Shown piece by piece: positions 1 to 14,619 of a DNA stretch of 64,000 bases. The notes under the pieces were generated by a model. The model did no database searches. It was not told where the DNA came from and was given only the letters and a program-made list of their open reading frames with translations. Source of the stretch: Apostichopus japonicus (lineage: Eukaryota > Echinodermata > Holothuroidea > Aspidochirotida > Stichopodidae); NCBI RefSeq assembly GCF_037975245.1, contig NC_092566.1, positions 8,658,001 to 8,722,000 of the forward strand, in the 5' to 3' direction. Made by a program: the position numbers and the translations under genes. Within the stretch, counting starts at the first letter, position 1, and each line of letters begins with the position of its first letter.

Positions 1-3000
1 AAAAAAAAGCGAAAGAGAGACAGAAGGGAAAGAAAAGGGAACTACAATCCAACATGAACTTTACGTTTATCGATGAACCCTGTAATGTCATAAGAGAGAC
101 TTTCTGGACTCTGCATCCTGTTGGAATTGGATCAACCTTAGAGCCTATGCCTATATAGAATGTCTCTGGCAGTCAGCATTTTACTTCCTTGTTTTATCAT
201 GAAATTTAAAACTGACGAACTAATCAATTACATACCACGCAATATTTACCAAAGGAGAAATACGTTATCAATTTCGGCAAGGAATTTCCTTATCTTTCAT
301 GGAAAACTCGGCAGTATATCGTAAGCCTACATAGTATATTCCTTAATTCTCTTCGACATGTGTTAAATTCCGCAAAGAGACGTATCCTAACCTGATTTGC
401 ATTGTTGTCTGTAATACAATCACTACCCAAGGGACCTAGAATGGGGGCGTTCCACCTCCCAACCTACCCTCCCTCTCCCAGGGACGTGCACATGATTTCA
501 AAGGTAGGGGCAAACTTCCAAATTTCTCACGACTGCATGATTTTATTGTTGGAGGCATGAACCTTTATGGAATGCATGTAGGCGGGTTTGATGTTCGTGT
601 TACTCTGACATATATATGAGTGGACACATCGGGTTGTCGGTTAACGACAATACCTTTCCCACCCCGCCATGTACCCCAGTCAATCGGAGTTACGGATCGA
701 GAAGATAACGCGATCTTAGGCATTGTTGGAACTGACATGGAAGAGTGGGGTAGGGAATTGATGGGATGGGTTTTCCATTATTCTCAGTCACATCCTATGA
801 ATTACTTTCTCGTGATAAATATCTAAAGAATTCTTAGTCCTAATGGATATAACATGTTGATGACCTGATGGCTTATAACTTTTTCTCTTTATAGCTAGCC
901 GTGAAATTCGTGGTACCGACACCAAGAGGGGCATTTTCATGTCCGTCAATAATTCCAGAAAATTCCAGGCCCACTATGACTAATTTTACCGCTTTCCTCA
1001 CCCTCCCCTATTCTCCCAACCCTCCGGCAACACCCATCTATCTTGAATCAAACGAGGCTGTGCCAGGGTATCTAATACAACTTATAACTTTGAACTTAGC
1101 TTCTTTTCCAATTCATGATGTTTCCGATAGTGATCTGTAAGTTTTTATCACTTCAGTTTCATGTTCGTCATAACGAGCAATAACTTATCTGTTTTGGTAT
1201 TTGTTGCAAGGTATCCACCATGCTTTCTAACAACATGACATCACTGTCAAGTAACCGCAACGCCTACCTAACTATGCATCTTATTACTATATTATCTGTA
1301 TTAACTTCTGATTGGCTAACTGTATCAGTGGCTCTGGTATCAGGTGGTCGCGCCCCATTTTAACGTATTACATGCGTTGCTGTTAACACTAGTAAGATGC
1401 GGTATTGAATTACAAAGACTACATCACAGAGCCTACTACATTACTAAGCGTATTAGTTAGGATAACGTATTGCCCTGCCCACTTTCTGTTCCACGGAAAC
1501 TCTTACTGGCACTTTTACGATCCCTATTGACAGAAGTACCTCTCGAGAAAATTTGGTGGATTGAAGACCTGGGATTGGTAAAGATAATTAACATATGAGT
1601 TCTTTTAAGTGTCTTGCAGTTCTCTGCATATTTTACCGATTTAACTGTGTAAATAAAAAATACAACGCGTTAGCCCAACTAAAATTGGAAGTCTAAGTTA
1701 ACTTAGGCTAAACGTATTCCAACGTTAGTCCAACACTGGTGGTAAGGGCTTGTAGCCTAGTACTAGTGTAACTTGTAAGCTGTAGCTTAGCCTAAGTTTA
1801 GCCTAGCCTACTACTACTAGCAATACTAGACATACTAGTACTATTGGTACTGTACTGGGCCTAAGTAAGGCATAGGCTAACTTAACCTACCCTTAAAAAC
1901 CTCTTGGCCTTTGGCTAAGTTCATGTGTAGGCCTATTCCCTTTCCAAGGGACTCCAGTAGTGATGTACGTATGACATAACATTACACGGTTAGTCTTGAA
2001 TGATGCAAGAGGACTGGAGTTGAGAATGAATCAATTTTAAGTTATTTGTTTCCATGCCCGGGCTCTATCCATTCTTGGGTGACTTTTCTTACAAAGGTGC
2101 CGTAACATAGGGCTAAAAGTTAGGCTAAATCTAACACTAAATTAGTTTAAGGCCTAACGGTAGGCCTAAGCTAAGTCTACCAGTTAAATCAAATGGCTGT
2201 TTTCTCATGGGTGACATTTTTTTATGGCCATAGATTCAACATAACTGCTAAGTTAATTTATAAAGGCTAATTGGATCTAGCCTAGGCCTTTAGCCTTTCT
2301 TGACAAAAGTAGACTATTGTGGAAAGGATCAGCAAAATTTTCCACAGGTTCGTCTCTATACTGGAGTCTGGTAATGTATAGGTTGCTTTTCTGTCAGTCT
2401 CAGAAATTGGGAATAAGTAGTGACTAGCCTAGCCATCATACCCTAGAAAGTAGAAACCCAAATGAGTCTCTGATAATAGGAAACATGGACAAAAATTTTG
2501 GGAGAGAAATCTCTGCTTGAAGTTGCCATCTAACTGTGTTTAAAAGGTCATTAGCATAGCCACAAATTTCAGCCTGCTAACCATTGCTAGAAGTTTCAAA
2601 AGTCATTCTGGAATGATCTGACTTTTCTAAACTTGTTCACAGACATTGGAGAGTGTCCAATTACACTTTGTTCACATATGAGAACACAAGCAACCAAAAT
2701 TTCTTTCTCTCGTCACTTCCGTATAAACACCAGCCTAAAACGGGTGCACTGTTGTACTGTAACTAGTTAGCTAATGGATTTGTAAATGAACATAGAGACA
2801 TTCGTGGCTTGCACATTGCTCTATCTTTTGACATAAGTTCACCACAAATTCTCAAATGTGGTCAAGTCTAGGGTTGGCTATATTACCACCCCAAGGACAA
2901 CAAGATCCTGAAAATGTGAACGAGGCCCTTCGAAGACAAATGTCTCAGTCAAAAAGAATAGCTCTGTGGATTATACAAAAGTTTGAGCATGAGTATCCAT

Positions 3001-4871
3001 TGTTTGACTTTGTACCATCTTTGAGAGCATTGTTAATGACCTTTCAGATAACCAACATTCATAGGTTGAAATGAGTTTTTTTCCCCTCATTTCATATTGA
3101 ATCCATTTATGTCCATGCAAGAGGTGAGTGTGAAGGGGAAGGAGTAAAATTGCTTTGAGAATCAAGCATCCAAGATATTTTTCAAATTTTTACTATACTT
3201 GGTGGCCACGTTAAAAAGTTATAAAGTGACTATTGAAGGACCTTTATGGAAACTTTTCCCCAACTTTTCCCGAAATGGTACCGTTTACACTGCAAACATC
3301 CTGATCTTTTGTCCAGAGTTTCTGAATATTATTGACACAGTTAATGAATATTCATAACCATAGCACAGTTACCTAGTTGTATTGTACATTACTGTAGATT
3401 CGACAGTCTTCTTCAAACCCAAACCAAGGATGCAGAGGGAAGTCCGTTTTCCCATATATCTTGATTTATTCAAAGATTTCTGTTCGTTTAAGCTCACAGA
3501 GACCGTACAGCTTGTGGAGCCTTTACCTTTTCTGTCCTTTGCCAGCAATACTAGCAGTGTATGGTAAAGGAAATGCCACTGTAGTCTTAGTTCAAAACGC
3601 TTCACTCTCACTGTGTGTTGTTCATACTGTGTTGATATTTTGTGTGGAACAAATCTCTTCCTGGGCGTCTGGGAGTGTCTGCTCTCCATTACTACACTGT
3701 ACCGTGTTCAATTATCACCTACTTCCTGTCATACCTCTTTCAACAGTGTACGATATCGTTGGTAGCATTCATTACTGTATGTGAAGCTGTATGGGATTAT
3801 GGATGAGCTGTCCGAGTGATAGAAAACTTTGATATGAACTGGACTGCCTTTTCACTAGGGTCATCAGATACCTTATTATTTAAACTAGATCAGTTTGTAC
3901 AGGAAGTTGGATGATTAAATGAATTAACATGAAATTTTGCTGCGCATTTGTAAAGAATTGGGTTCATAGGGTTAAAGTAAACCTGAATGTGATTATGTGA
4001 CCAAGATTTGTGTGCATTTTTGCAGTTACTATAATAAATAATAACAATAACTAATAAAATAACTGGCCTTATGTATTCGTATATAGAAGTAACTTTACTT
4101 GCAAATTGGTTTGATTTGTCAGATCGTATGATTGATAATCTTGAACAAAAATGTTCAAGAATGTAGACATGGCAATTAACATATACTGTGTAGTTTAATG
4201 TCTCTCAAACATGTCACTTATTAAAAGAACATTAGATACTGTAGATGTAGTCAATATTTACTTAGATTCTTTGTCGAACGTTACAACATGATCCGGAAAA
4301 CGATGACATACCTCTGAGCTTAGTGTTGAATACACTCAATATAAATTACATCATCTCACAAATTATTCCTAGACAGATTGGACATTGATCGAGCCTATCG
4401 GCAAAGATAAGGGTGCCCACGCTAACCTTTTCTCACAGTGCAATATCAGTAGTAGATTAAGTATTGAGGAACTGATAGGCACTGTTGTGAAACAATAAGT
4501 TAATAATTGTAAATTATAACGATATAACTGTTTCATAGTTCAGAGGAAGGGTGTGCGCTACTCTACTAGGTCATATTTGCTATAGACACCACAGCCTGTA
4601 CTTGAAATAATCAATGGGTTACAGTTTAGGTAGCAAAATAAGTATACTGCAAGATGATTAAGTGGATATTCCATGTCCTTGCAAGCCAACAGAAAAATGA
4701 TCTGGACAACTATGGAAAAAGAGAAAACAATATATCAAAATAGAAGAAACCTGTCATAGGTATACAACTGTGCAACGTCTAACACCAGTTTACACAACTC
4801 TAACATACGAAATGTCTGGAATGATTTCTGGTCTGGATTTGACTTCATCGAAATATCAACCTTAAACCTTA
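1..4871. other. Non-coding stretch
   Basis: No exon with convincing coding bias and both splice sites was found. Short open frames at 901-1140 and 2856-3074 match nothing I recognise and lack supporting signals. The TAGGCTA-rich stretch at 1660-2330 is the only structure. Confidence 0.6.
1660..2330. repeat. TAGGCTA/TAGCCTA-rich low-complexity stretch
   Basis: Words such as TAGGCTAA, AGCCTAGCC and GGCCTAAG recur in both orientations without a fixed period. Similar words return at 58490-59400. No gene is visible. Confidence 0.6.
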
Positions 4872-5210
4872 CAGCTGATATATGCAAGGGATAAACATTA
4901 GCCTAAAATCACTGCTGATATAGCAAGGGATATAGCACAACCTTACTGCTGATATAGCAAGGGATATACAGTAGTATTAAGGCACTGCTGATATAGCAAG
5001 GGATATATACAGTAGTACAACCTTACTGCTGATATAGCAAGGGATAGAGAGTAGCATAATTTCACTGCTGATATAGCAAGGGATTTAGCTCAGTTGCATG
5101 GGTAAATTATAGAGAGATTATAGTGGCATAAATTCACTGCTGACATAGCAAGGTATATCTAAGGCCGTATATAGCATATAACATCACTGCTGATACAGCA
5201 AGGAACGTTC
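4872..5210 (+). repeat. Short-core tandem array (8 copies of CTGCTGATATAGCAAGGGAT)
   Basis: A 20-base core recurs at about 4872, 4912, 4946, 4984, 5026, 5065, 5137 and 5187. Five central copies are nearly identical; the outer three are degenerate. The spacers differ in length (about 14-52 bases) and in sequence. The core can fold, TGCT pairing with AGCA around GATAT. Confidence 0.85.
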
Positions 5211-7830
5211 ATTGTACACTTAGAAATAATAACATTAACAGAGTAGTTTGTATAATTTTTTATATTTTTTGATGGTACAATTGAACAACACTGTAGTCAG
5301 TACAAATAGGCTTCCTGGAATATTATATTATTGTGGCAACAGGATAAATTTTGTGTGCTGTAGGTCATAAAGTTGTGAGAAATATTCTGGGTCTTTTGGT
5401 AATTTGGGTGAATAAATACAAAGGGTACAGGTATATACAGTAAAAAATTAAGGTGTAAAATGCAAAGCAAAACACTGTCAGTTGGAGCTAACTGTATCCA
5501 AGTTAAATATCATGCATGAGTTGATTGGTTATTTAGGTACAGTACTGTTACAGTTACAGTATATATAATCAGTTCAATAGCAAATTCAGTTTAATAGCGT
5601 GTAGGCGATAATTCTGATCCCAAGTTGATAACTGTTAAGGTAAAAAAAATGGTCAGCTTCTACAGATGGAGAGCAACCTGATTTTAATAGGTCAAGATTG
5701 AAGTCACCAGCTACTGTATCAAACAAGTTTTGTTTTTGGCCGAAATAACTTCCAGGCGATTGCTAATATTATGATTGAAGGAATGGAAATCACCGTCAGG
5801 GAGTCTGTATATACTGTAACACTGAAAATAATGTTGCCAGGATTTGCATTCAGGATGAGGTTTTATCTGGGAATTGTTGCATGGCTTAAGTGAATTTAAG
5901 ATTTTCCTGTATATTTTACTCATATTCACTCACTGCTTAGGAAGATTCTTACTCAATAGTATCCAGATTCAGCTACTGTAATATGAGCTAATAAAGCCTC
6001 ACCAATTAGGACTTTGGAAATGAACAAAAAATGTGATTCATGTGAGGTATGAATGGTACAGCGGGGAGACAGATCATTTAAATTTGAGATTGGAAAGGTT
6101 TAACATTTGTGGCAAATTTTGAGTTAGTGTACAATATCCAGGCTGCATATATCTATTAAAGTAACTTGATGGAAACTTTAGATTTACCCAACCCATTAAC
6201 ACACAGTTCAGTTTATTGCGCTCTGCTACGTCGTATTGTACAGTAGGCCAACCGGTAATCCATTCGTCTTCATCCAGTGTAGTGTGGTTTGGATCGTCAG
6301 AGGTTTAGCCTGAGTCAGTAGGAAATGACAGCACCGTTTGTAGGATGTCAACAACTTACAATGTTGATCATAAACAGGAACTTGGTATCTAATGGAGATG
6401 TGGGAGGTGATTGCTTAGAAACTCAGTCTGAATACATTCCCATTGGTGTACAGTACCGTAGGCAAAGGTGCACGTACATGTCAAGAAACATTTTTGGGAC
6501 AGTTTGTGACAAAAGTTAACAATTGATGCTTCTTATTTAAACTAGAAAATTTACTTTTGCTCCCTTGTTTACCCATGGATCTCCTCGCAACATTAACACT
6601 CTCACTGATCGGATTATTGTACATGTAGACTGAACTTGTAACATGTTTAGCACTGTACCCCCCTCAGTGACTAGTCAATGGCTACTCCTCCCTATTCTAT
6701 CACCCAAAGTGTATAGAAGTATCTTCTACTGTTTACACTACCGTATGTGGACTTGGCTATCGAATTATGTACAGGTACAGTCTAGGTGCAATAGTATTGC
6801 CATGTATTCACTCAAGTGAAACAACATTGTAGTCTTAGCAAATGCCATGTGTTAGCATCACTGTGTGTATCTCACATCAAGAAAGGTGCTATTACAATAG
6901 ATAGTAATTATGGTAATTATACTTTAAACTTAAATTTGTCTGGATGGCATACATGTATACCACTATAGTGCTGAGTAGTCTATACAGTAACTAACTTGTA
7001 CGGATGCTTGTAAAATTATTGTTCAGACAAAACACATCCATGGACTGAAATTGGCCAATAGAGGACTGCACATGTACATGCTGTACCACAACTGGTGCTA
7101 CACTATGTATGCTTGCGAGCCTTAACACACAAGGCCATCACACACATGTGAACAGGTACTTCTGATAATGTTCTGTTTTGTCCTCGCTATTCAGTGAAAC
7201 ATTCAGACAAGATTCAGAACACATGTGCAAGTAGATAGAGTATACATATATCTCTTTCAAATCACAAAATTGATGACTTCCTAATAAAGTACCGCTACGT
7301 ATGTACCGCATGATGCGAACAACTTTTCATACACCTGCTTGTATTTATTGGACTTGTTCTTTAGTATATAATTGTGTGTATGATTAGGCCCCTAGATCTC
7401 GATACCCAGGTAATGACAAGCTTTTACGACCCCTGCTGGATAAACAGTGTAGTTCCGTTTTACAATAGGGAGCATGGAAGGATGGATGATTGCATATATT
7501 AAGTACTTGAAGTTACAGTAATTGTCAGATATGCCATTTTTGGATGATATCTAATGATGGAAATCGTGGATACCTCTAATACTTGGTGTGCTGATTCATA
7601 ACATTGAATACAAGACCCCTATTGCTTTTGGTGTATAGCCACGTACAGTAGACTGACCTGTGTTTATCATGCCATAGTGTTATTGTATCAAAATGGTGGT
7701 TCGGGACATTTCCTATTGTAACAGCTAGTTCTGGTTATACGAACAACCAGAAGTCTTGTGCACTGAAGTCATCGAAACCTCAATGCATTTTTCATACTGT
7801 ATGCAATTTACTGATTTACTTTGCTCAGAT

Positions 7831-7892
7831 TCTCTTACCTGTCTCCCACTCCACATCTGCACTCTCCCATGTACCTTACTTCCCATTTGGAA
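7831..7892 (+). repeat. Dispersed repeat family 3, copy A
   Basis: TCTCTTACCTGTCTCCCACT and the next seven bases are identical at 20727 onward; a looser match extends to a shared TTTGGAAC. Confidence 0.6.
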
Positions 7893-9383
7893 CGTCTTAT
7901 TTGAGGCATTTACTCGAGGCGTCTTTACTCAAGGCATACCGTAGGTACCTCTAGTACCGCTATTGTTGAACATGTACTGTGCTGTATTATGAAATACTCA
8001 TGTCGAGCAGACAAATTCATGATAAGAACCTGACCACTTTCAACTAATATGGAAATGTGTGGTAATGATACATCACTCTCCAATCAGGAAAATCATGCTT
8101 GTTGTACGGGTAAAATATTTTTCATATCGCACTCTGAAGGAAGATTTTTGTGTGGATTCATGAATCATCAATTCTCTTTCACATGTGAGTCCAACAGAAT
8201 AGCGGTGTTTGGCCTGCAGAAGTTTTTGCAGGGTCTCCTACAGGGTTAATCGCAGAAGGGTGTTCCACAACAGAACTGTACTCCACACATAATCTGACTG
8301 AAACAGGCAAAAGGAATGTCACCAATTGATGTTTCTTGGAAAAAATCCAGTTAAAATTAGAATTTGATTATTTTCAGTTTACATTTTAGTGTTCCTTAGT
8401 ACTGTACCTTTGATGAGGATTCAACAAATTCTAATCATTTCAAAAACTCCCTGTTTTATTTTTTTTGCTTTTAAAATGTCCTACCATATAGATGTACACA
8501 TAATGCTGCACCAGCTGGGAAATATTTAACACTAATTTTGTTACAAGTTCCAACTGTTGTTACAATCATGGCCATTGAAATAAAGTTGTTCGTGGTTGCA
8601 TAAATTTATGGCGAAGAAAATGCTCCACTATGCAATAGCATTGAAATCCATTATATATACCTCTTCTACATCTTACCCTCTCTGTACCCCCAAATGCATA
8701 GTGCAGAATCTGTACAATATATACTGTACATATATACACAGCCCCAAATACCAACAGTACACAATTTATCTCTGTAATGTAGAATTATGCCCTTTGATTT
8801 GGGTGGTGCTATCCTGCCCACACATTACACGAGCCTGTATTTTTCTATTGAATCTTACAGCTTTCAAGGTGAAACATTGATATAGCTATTAAAGATCAAG
8901 TTTCAAAAGGAAATTGAAAAAAATACAACTTTCAGATCAGCGCTCCCGAACTTTTCTGGGTTTATCATCAATCCCATTTGTGTTAAAACTAGAAGTATGT
9001 GAAACATCTCCCATCATGTACGCTTGATTTGTTTCTTAGAAGATTAAGTCTGGTATGGTTGTTCCCATAAAAATTTTGTTTAACAAGATCTGTTGTCATC
9101 CTTATTGCACACAGTAGGTGCCTGTTCAATGAAACACTCTAGCTGTGCAGTTTTGGTATTTGCCCTACTGTGTGAGTCATAGAATATATTTTACTGAATG
9201 AACCTTGTCTTACCCAAGTTTGGCAATCAATATTATTATGTATTGTACTGTACTGTACTACAGTATGTGTCAGGTGTAAATGGCTGCCCTACTGTACAAT
9301 ACACTTTGCCACCGATTTCTTTGCAGGGAATAGAATTCATCTTTTATCCATGACATGCAAAGTGTAACCAACTGCGGATCCAT

Positions 9384-9430
9384 ACTTAATATGTACAGTG
9401 CACTGAGTGCAGTATAAATACATATTAAGT
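9384..9430. repeat. Hairpin-forming inverted repeat
   Basis: ACTTAATATGTA (9384-9395) is exactly inverted at 9419-9430. The 23-base loop is itself partly self-complementary (CAGTGCACTGAGTGCAG). Confidence 0.7.
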
Positions 9431-12400
9431 GTAGTGTCTGTACAAACAGACCGTTTTCATTTAGTAATATACTGTACTGTGTATGCTTGTGTTAATGAAT
9501 TGTGATAGATTGACCGTATATAGTGCTCAATGGTGTGAAATTTGAGTTAAATGTTACAAGATTCATTCTTTGAATGCTGTAATATATACAGCAGCTGTGA
9601 TGTGCTGTGATGTGTATTGTACAGTTAGTACTGCTGTACTTGTGCAATTCTGTAATGCAGTCGTGCACGTTCAAATTGTAGTTTGTTGGGCCTATTGTAT
9701 GTTGATGTTGTGTGTACTGAGCCGTGTGCAGTATGTACTTGCTATACACTACTTCTCTGCAGCAAAGTGAGCTATGCGCTGCTTCAAATTTATTATAAAT
9801 TAAACAAATTAAGCTTTGGCTGGTAAAACAATTGAGACTCAAGACGTGTGCAGTTCAGCGTAACTCATAGTAAATTAATTTAGTATGTTAGTCACTTTTA
9901 GAGGTTATTAAGTAATGTGGTTTCACACAAATGCAGTAAAAGTGTGTGGTTTACTGTGAGACATGCCCAATTATTATACCTTTATTGTACATACTGTAGT
10001 CTACAAGTTACATCTGGATCATGTGCTACAGTATGTGAAAAGGCATTACAGTGTTCACGAAAAGCTAGTGGTGTGACGACTATCCATGTTCACATCATTA
10101 CGGCAGTTCTTCAATTTCTTGCTTAGTATTTATATATACCGTTTCTCTCTGCCATGACAGATGTCGACCACTCCCCCCCCCCTCCATGTGTCTTATCCGT
10201 AAGTTATTTGGTGATGTTTGTCTGCTATTGTATCAGGTATTAACACAGAACGCTTCGACAAACTTGGTACGTAGGCAAATCTTCCAATTTCATTTGGAAG
10301 ACATGAGTTACTGCAGCCAACACCAAAAACATCAGAGCGTCATTAAAAATAATTCCCTGATAATGTGTGTGATAACTATAGAGATGTGGCATGTACTGTA
10401 TCATACTCATCTGAACTGCCTGAACTAGATGGCCTGAACCCTGAAAAATTGAAAACCAGTGAACCTCAACATTGAATAATGTCACCACATCATAAAACAG
10501 CTTGCACCATTTCATGCTCTCTGGGAATCACATCTTGGGAGTTACAAGCCGTAGTTAGCTACAGTATGTCAGTTATTAAACCAAGAAATTTTCATCCATG
10601 ATTAAAAATATTGGACATGGGAAGGTCGCAGCTGCAAACGATGCTTGAAATTAAAACTTTCAGAAGATGACGAATTAAATTTGGTCCATGATTTCCTCCT
10701 CCTTCTCCTCCTCCTGCTCCTTCTCCTTAGGTGATGGAGAAAACTTCAACCTTGAACAAGCTCCTGAAATAGATATGGAGTAGTTCAATGCCGAGGCTGG
10801 GTTGTGTGATATATTCTTAATTGACTGAACATAAAAGTACAATATATATACTGTAACTAAATCTGAAACCAAAAAGGTGTTCTAAGGTGGAAGAGCATGG
10901 ATGATATTGAAAGCTTACAGTATTGGTGAAATATGTCAGTAAAGACGTGTGTGTCTGTTTGATAGAGCTACAGTAGTATAATATGTGACCTACCAAAATA
11001 CTGAAAATAGTTAAAAGGTAGTAGATATTGTTGCTGTCCAACCTACAGGCCAGAATATAGCTCTGTTTGAGCTAGGGCAAACTCACAAATTGTATGTTGA
11101 GGTCAAATGGTCTTGAATCTTACTCTAGCCATAGTTTCTTTGCTTCGAAATTTGACAAGAGACGTCTTTTCGGTCAGTCGATTCTGTAATATAACCTGAA
11201 GTCGTTTGGAAGGACGATGGGTGTGATATCGTTTGCATGTATTTGTCTGATGTGTGAATTATGGTGACCAGTGTATTATTGTGTGCAGCGCGTGCGTTCG
11301 TGCTTAAGACTACGACTGATCAACATCTTGCCAGTTTGAAGTCACGTTGGCTTCAGTTCGGAAATCTGAAATTTTACTGTACGGTAGCGTTTCACCCTGA
11401 CAGGACCATCGGAAAGTAGGTCAAGGTGACGACGACTTTAGTCGGGTCGTGGTCGGTCGGGCAGTGTGTGCGGCTGGCTCAAGAGTTGGCAGTCGTTTAT
11501 AGACCGCATAATATCGTACAGTAACAAGGATGACATGATCAGCCAGAGATAAGACAAGGAAAGAAATAAGATCAGTGTAAACAAGTATGAACTTCCTCAA
11601 CATGATTAGGCATACTTGGTCCATGTATGTCAATATTTGTATAAATTTACTAATGGATTCGATAGATAAAGCTTTATATTACACAGTGTCATGATGATGC
11701 CCCCCCTCCCCAAATAGACACCCCTCCAATAGAGATAATATGTAATGCATGGTATTTAGGGTACAGTCTATTATCCATCAGTCGATATGATATCTTTTCT
11801 AGATCTAGTCTTGATCGATAGATTCTTTGGATCTGAAGGTCAAATTCTGGGTGTGGCCTATGATGACAATTTACTGCATTATAATACTGTAAAGGTGTAT
11901 CTATGTAGGCATGTACTGTACACAGTACTTACTCTACTGTGGGTGACCTTTCCTGGACGTTATTTGTAGACGTCATTGAGTTACAGTACTATGATGGTAT
12001 TGTGAGGAAAACTTAAAATCTATAAAAAGTGGCTTGGAAATTTACAGTTAATCTAGACAATGTGAATACATCCCTCTCTGCTTTAATTACCATGCAGAGC
12101 TTTCCCTACTGCAGAACTGGATACTATAGTAACATGGGTGTATGTATCCTCACTATACTGTACCATAGGGAGATGGAAAATTAAAGGCCATGGATATTAC
12201 TTATAGTACCCCCAAAATATGCTAAACAAATAAAATAATGGTCACTCATGATGCTCAAAACTTTTAACAAGCACTTTACTGCCACCCTTGAAAAGAAGTG
12301 TGCATCGCCTCTTCACTGAGACTAAGGAGTGTGCACACACTAATTGCAGTAATGTAGATATCCCATGACTCCTACTCTACCGTCAGATACTAAATGGTTT

Positions 12401-14409
12401 TAATATTTATCTTTCTTTTCAGAGAATATCTTATCTGGCATTTATTACTCTATTTAGCAAAACGTGCTAAGTTCTGTATTTAAAATCGGCAATTTCCGTC
12501 ACAAACGTAAAGACGTAGAATATCTTGGAGATGTTTTTTTGTGTACACTTAACCAAATATTTTCAACTTCCTTCTTTATTTCCCTTCTCCTTTCTGTTTG
12601 GACAATTTATGTAATAATTATAAACCTTTAAAATGCCTGCTCAAAATATGAAGGGTAAATTTAATTTATATATGATTCCCAGCTGTTTGTTGTCTCTTAA
12701 GAGTCGCCCACAGTACAGTTACAGTCTGCCATTGTCAAGATTTGATTTGGATCGATTTTCCTCTCAACTCTTTAATGCCCTATACAGTACAGTAGTGTAC
12801 TACCATACATGTCATTTGCTTCCAACAGCAAGGTCAAAATATTGTTCCAAATCATCCAAGCAATGCTAAAAATAACAAAACAGAATTCATTGGCACAATT
12901 TTCTGTTATTGGTGCAAATTAATTTTTGTTGTGTTTTGTGGCCCTTGTTACAGTGCAGAAGTGTGCATTGTGCAGTATGGTAAGTTATATACAAAAACTG
13001 AAAATATGTAACCTACAGTACTGTATTGCACTTTGCAGTTTATCAATCCCATAGGTTCAAAGGTTTCTGGGCAAGATGTATTCCAGGTTGCTTAAGAAAA
13101 GAAAAAAATTGCATTGGTATATCTAGTAGAAAGAATAATTCATACATGCTAATTTCTAGAGTTGTTGAAAGTATTTCAGAAGAATAAGACATGAAAATAT
13201 GCCAAAGATTGTGTGACCTTGTTGAATATTGTTGACATTTATGATAGCGATGTATTGTCGAAAAGTAGTAATTGGTTTTCAAAGTTCAGTTGGTTCAATG
13301 GGTAGGTGAATTATAGCTATTAATCTGTTTTTTACTACATGTCAGACAATTTTACAAGGCCTGTTGAGAAGTTAAGTTTTACGAATAATTGTAAAGAAGT
13401 AAAAGTCACTGTGAGATATTTGACAAGTCCAGTTGAAGAGTTCAATTTATAAATTGTTAAAAGAGAAAAGTAAATCCCAATGAAACAGAATATGGTTAAA
13501 ATTTGTTTGTTAATTGCAATTTGTTTTTACAAGGTCACCATATAAAGTAGGACAAGAATGAAATAATGCTGGCTGCATTCACAGCTCTTTGTTTGTAAAG
13601 AACTTGTAAAAGCACTTAGTTTGTGCCAGTGCTCATTGTTCTTTAGCAGTAAATTCACTGACAGGCTTCAGTGGTATCTGACCGAAGGTCAAAAAGGTCT
13701 GTGCGTCCTCATTTGCACTGTACTGTAGAACCAGGGAAGTTGTGTTGTGGCCTGCTGGTGTACAGTATATACAACAGACATGTGATGTTTGTGTATAAAT
13801 TAAACAGAAGGGTATACAGGAATTATGGTACAGTATAGGTATGAACCATAAGTGTAATGTCAGTGTAAGTACAGTAGGAAAATAAGTATTGGTCAAGAAT
13901 TGCAATTTATACAAGGCACACACCACCTTGTATCAATCACCACAGAGTATAATTTGTCAAGTTACTGTTACAGTATTTGCTATTTTTTCCTTTTTTTTGA
14001 GGGGGGGGGTGGGTGGGGGGAGGCTCAAGATTCTTCTCTTACTGTACCTGTATCCAATCTATACACTTTCCTGGACTGGAATATGTTTCATGCCGCTTCC
14101 CCTATATTTGACCTTAAATCAATTACCATAAGAAGGAAAATGAAAGTTCCTTTCATGAAATGACTGAGCTATTGATTGATTCAATTGCCCTTCCGTGTTT
14201 GGAATAAAGTACATGTCATTTTTGGCAAGTGACTAAAATTGTGATATTCTAGGCCTGCTTTATATATGGTATTTGATGGAAGTACTTTGCTTGTTGGTAA
14301 AAGAAGGCAACTGTTTCAGTGAAATTAGTGCACACTGACATATACTGTAGACTTGTGGAGTACTGCAGCCTAGACAAACTAACTTGTACTTGTATCAAAT
14401 AATGAAACT

Positions 14410-14619
14410 TATGTATAGTGCCATATCAGTAGACAAAAGTCACTGCTCAAGGTGCTTTTCAAAGAAAGCAGATTAATTTACAAAAGAACAAGTGAAAAGA
14501 TAGGTCTTAAGTAGACTTTTGATTGTAGAAAGTTTAGAGCATGTTCGAATGTGATCTGGTAACTTGTTCCAGAGATAAGAGCCAGAGTATTCAAAGCTTC
14601 TGTAACCATAGGTCTTCAA
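14410..14619 (-). mobile_element. Non-LTR retrotransposon 3' fragment (CR1/L2-type ORF2 C terminus)
   Basis: The minus strand from 14619 to the stop at 14473 reads LKTYGYRSFEYSGSYLWNKL followed by PDHIRTCSKLSTIKSLLKTY and a short tail. This is the typical end of CR1/L2-like reverse transcriptase ORFs (YG.R.F...LWN.LP..IR...L...K..LKT.LF). The usual 3' end with an AGTGACTTTTG and GATATGGCACTATA-like tail follows, down to about 14410. It is a 5'-truncated dead copy. Confidence 0.85.

Larger units (their letters stand above)
5211..14409. other. Non-coding stretch, rich in ACAGTA/TACTGTA words
   Basis: I see no supportable gene. A locally CpG-richer piece at about 11270-11520 could be a promoter or non-coding exon, perhaps of gelsolin-like A, but nothing fixes this. 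ACAGTA and TACTGTA words are frequent throughout. Confidence 0.55.

Noticed and set aside
3369-3784. Overlapping 106- and 107-codon open frames
   Set aside because: Three frames are open over the same bases with no domain, no splice sites and no coding bias.
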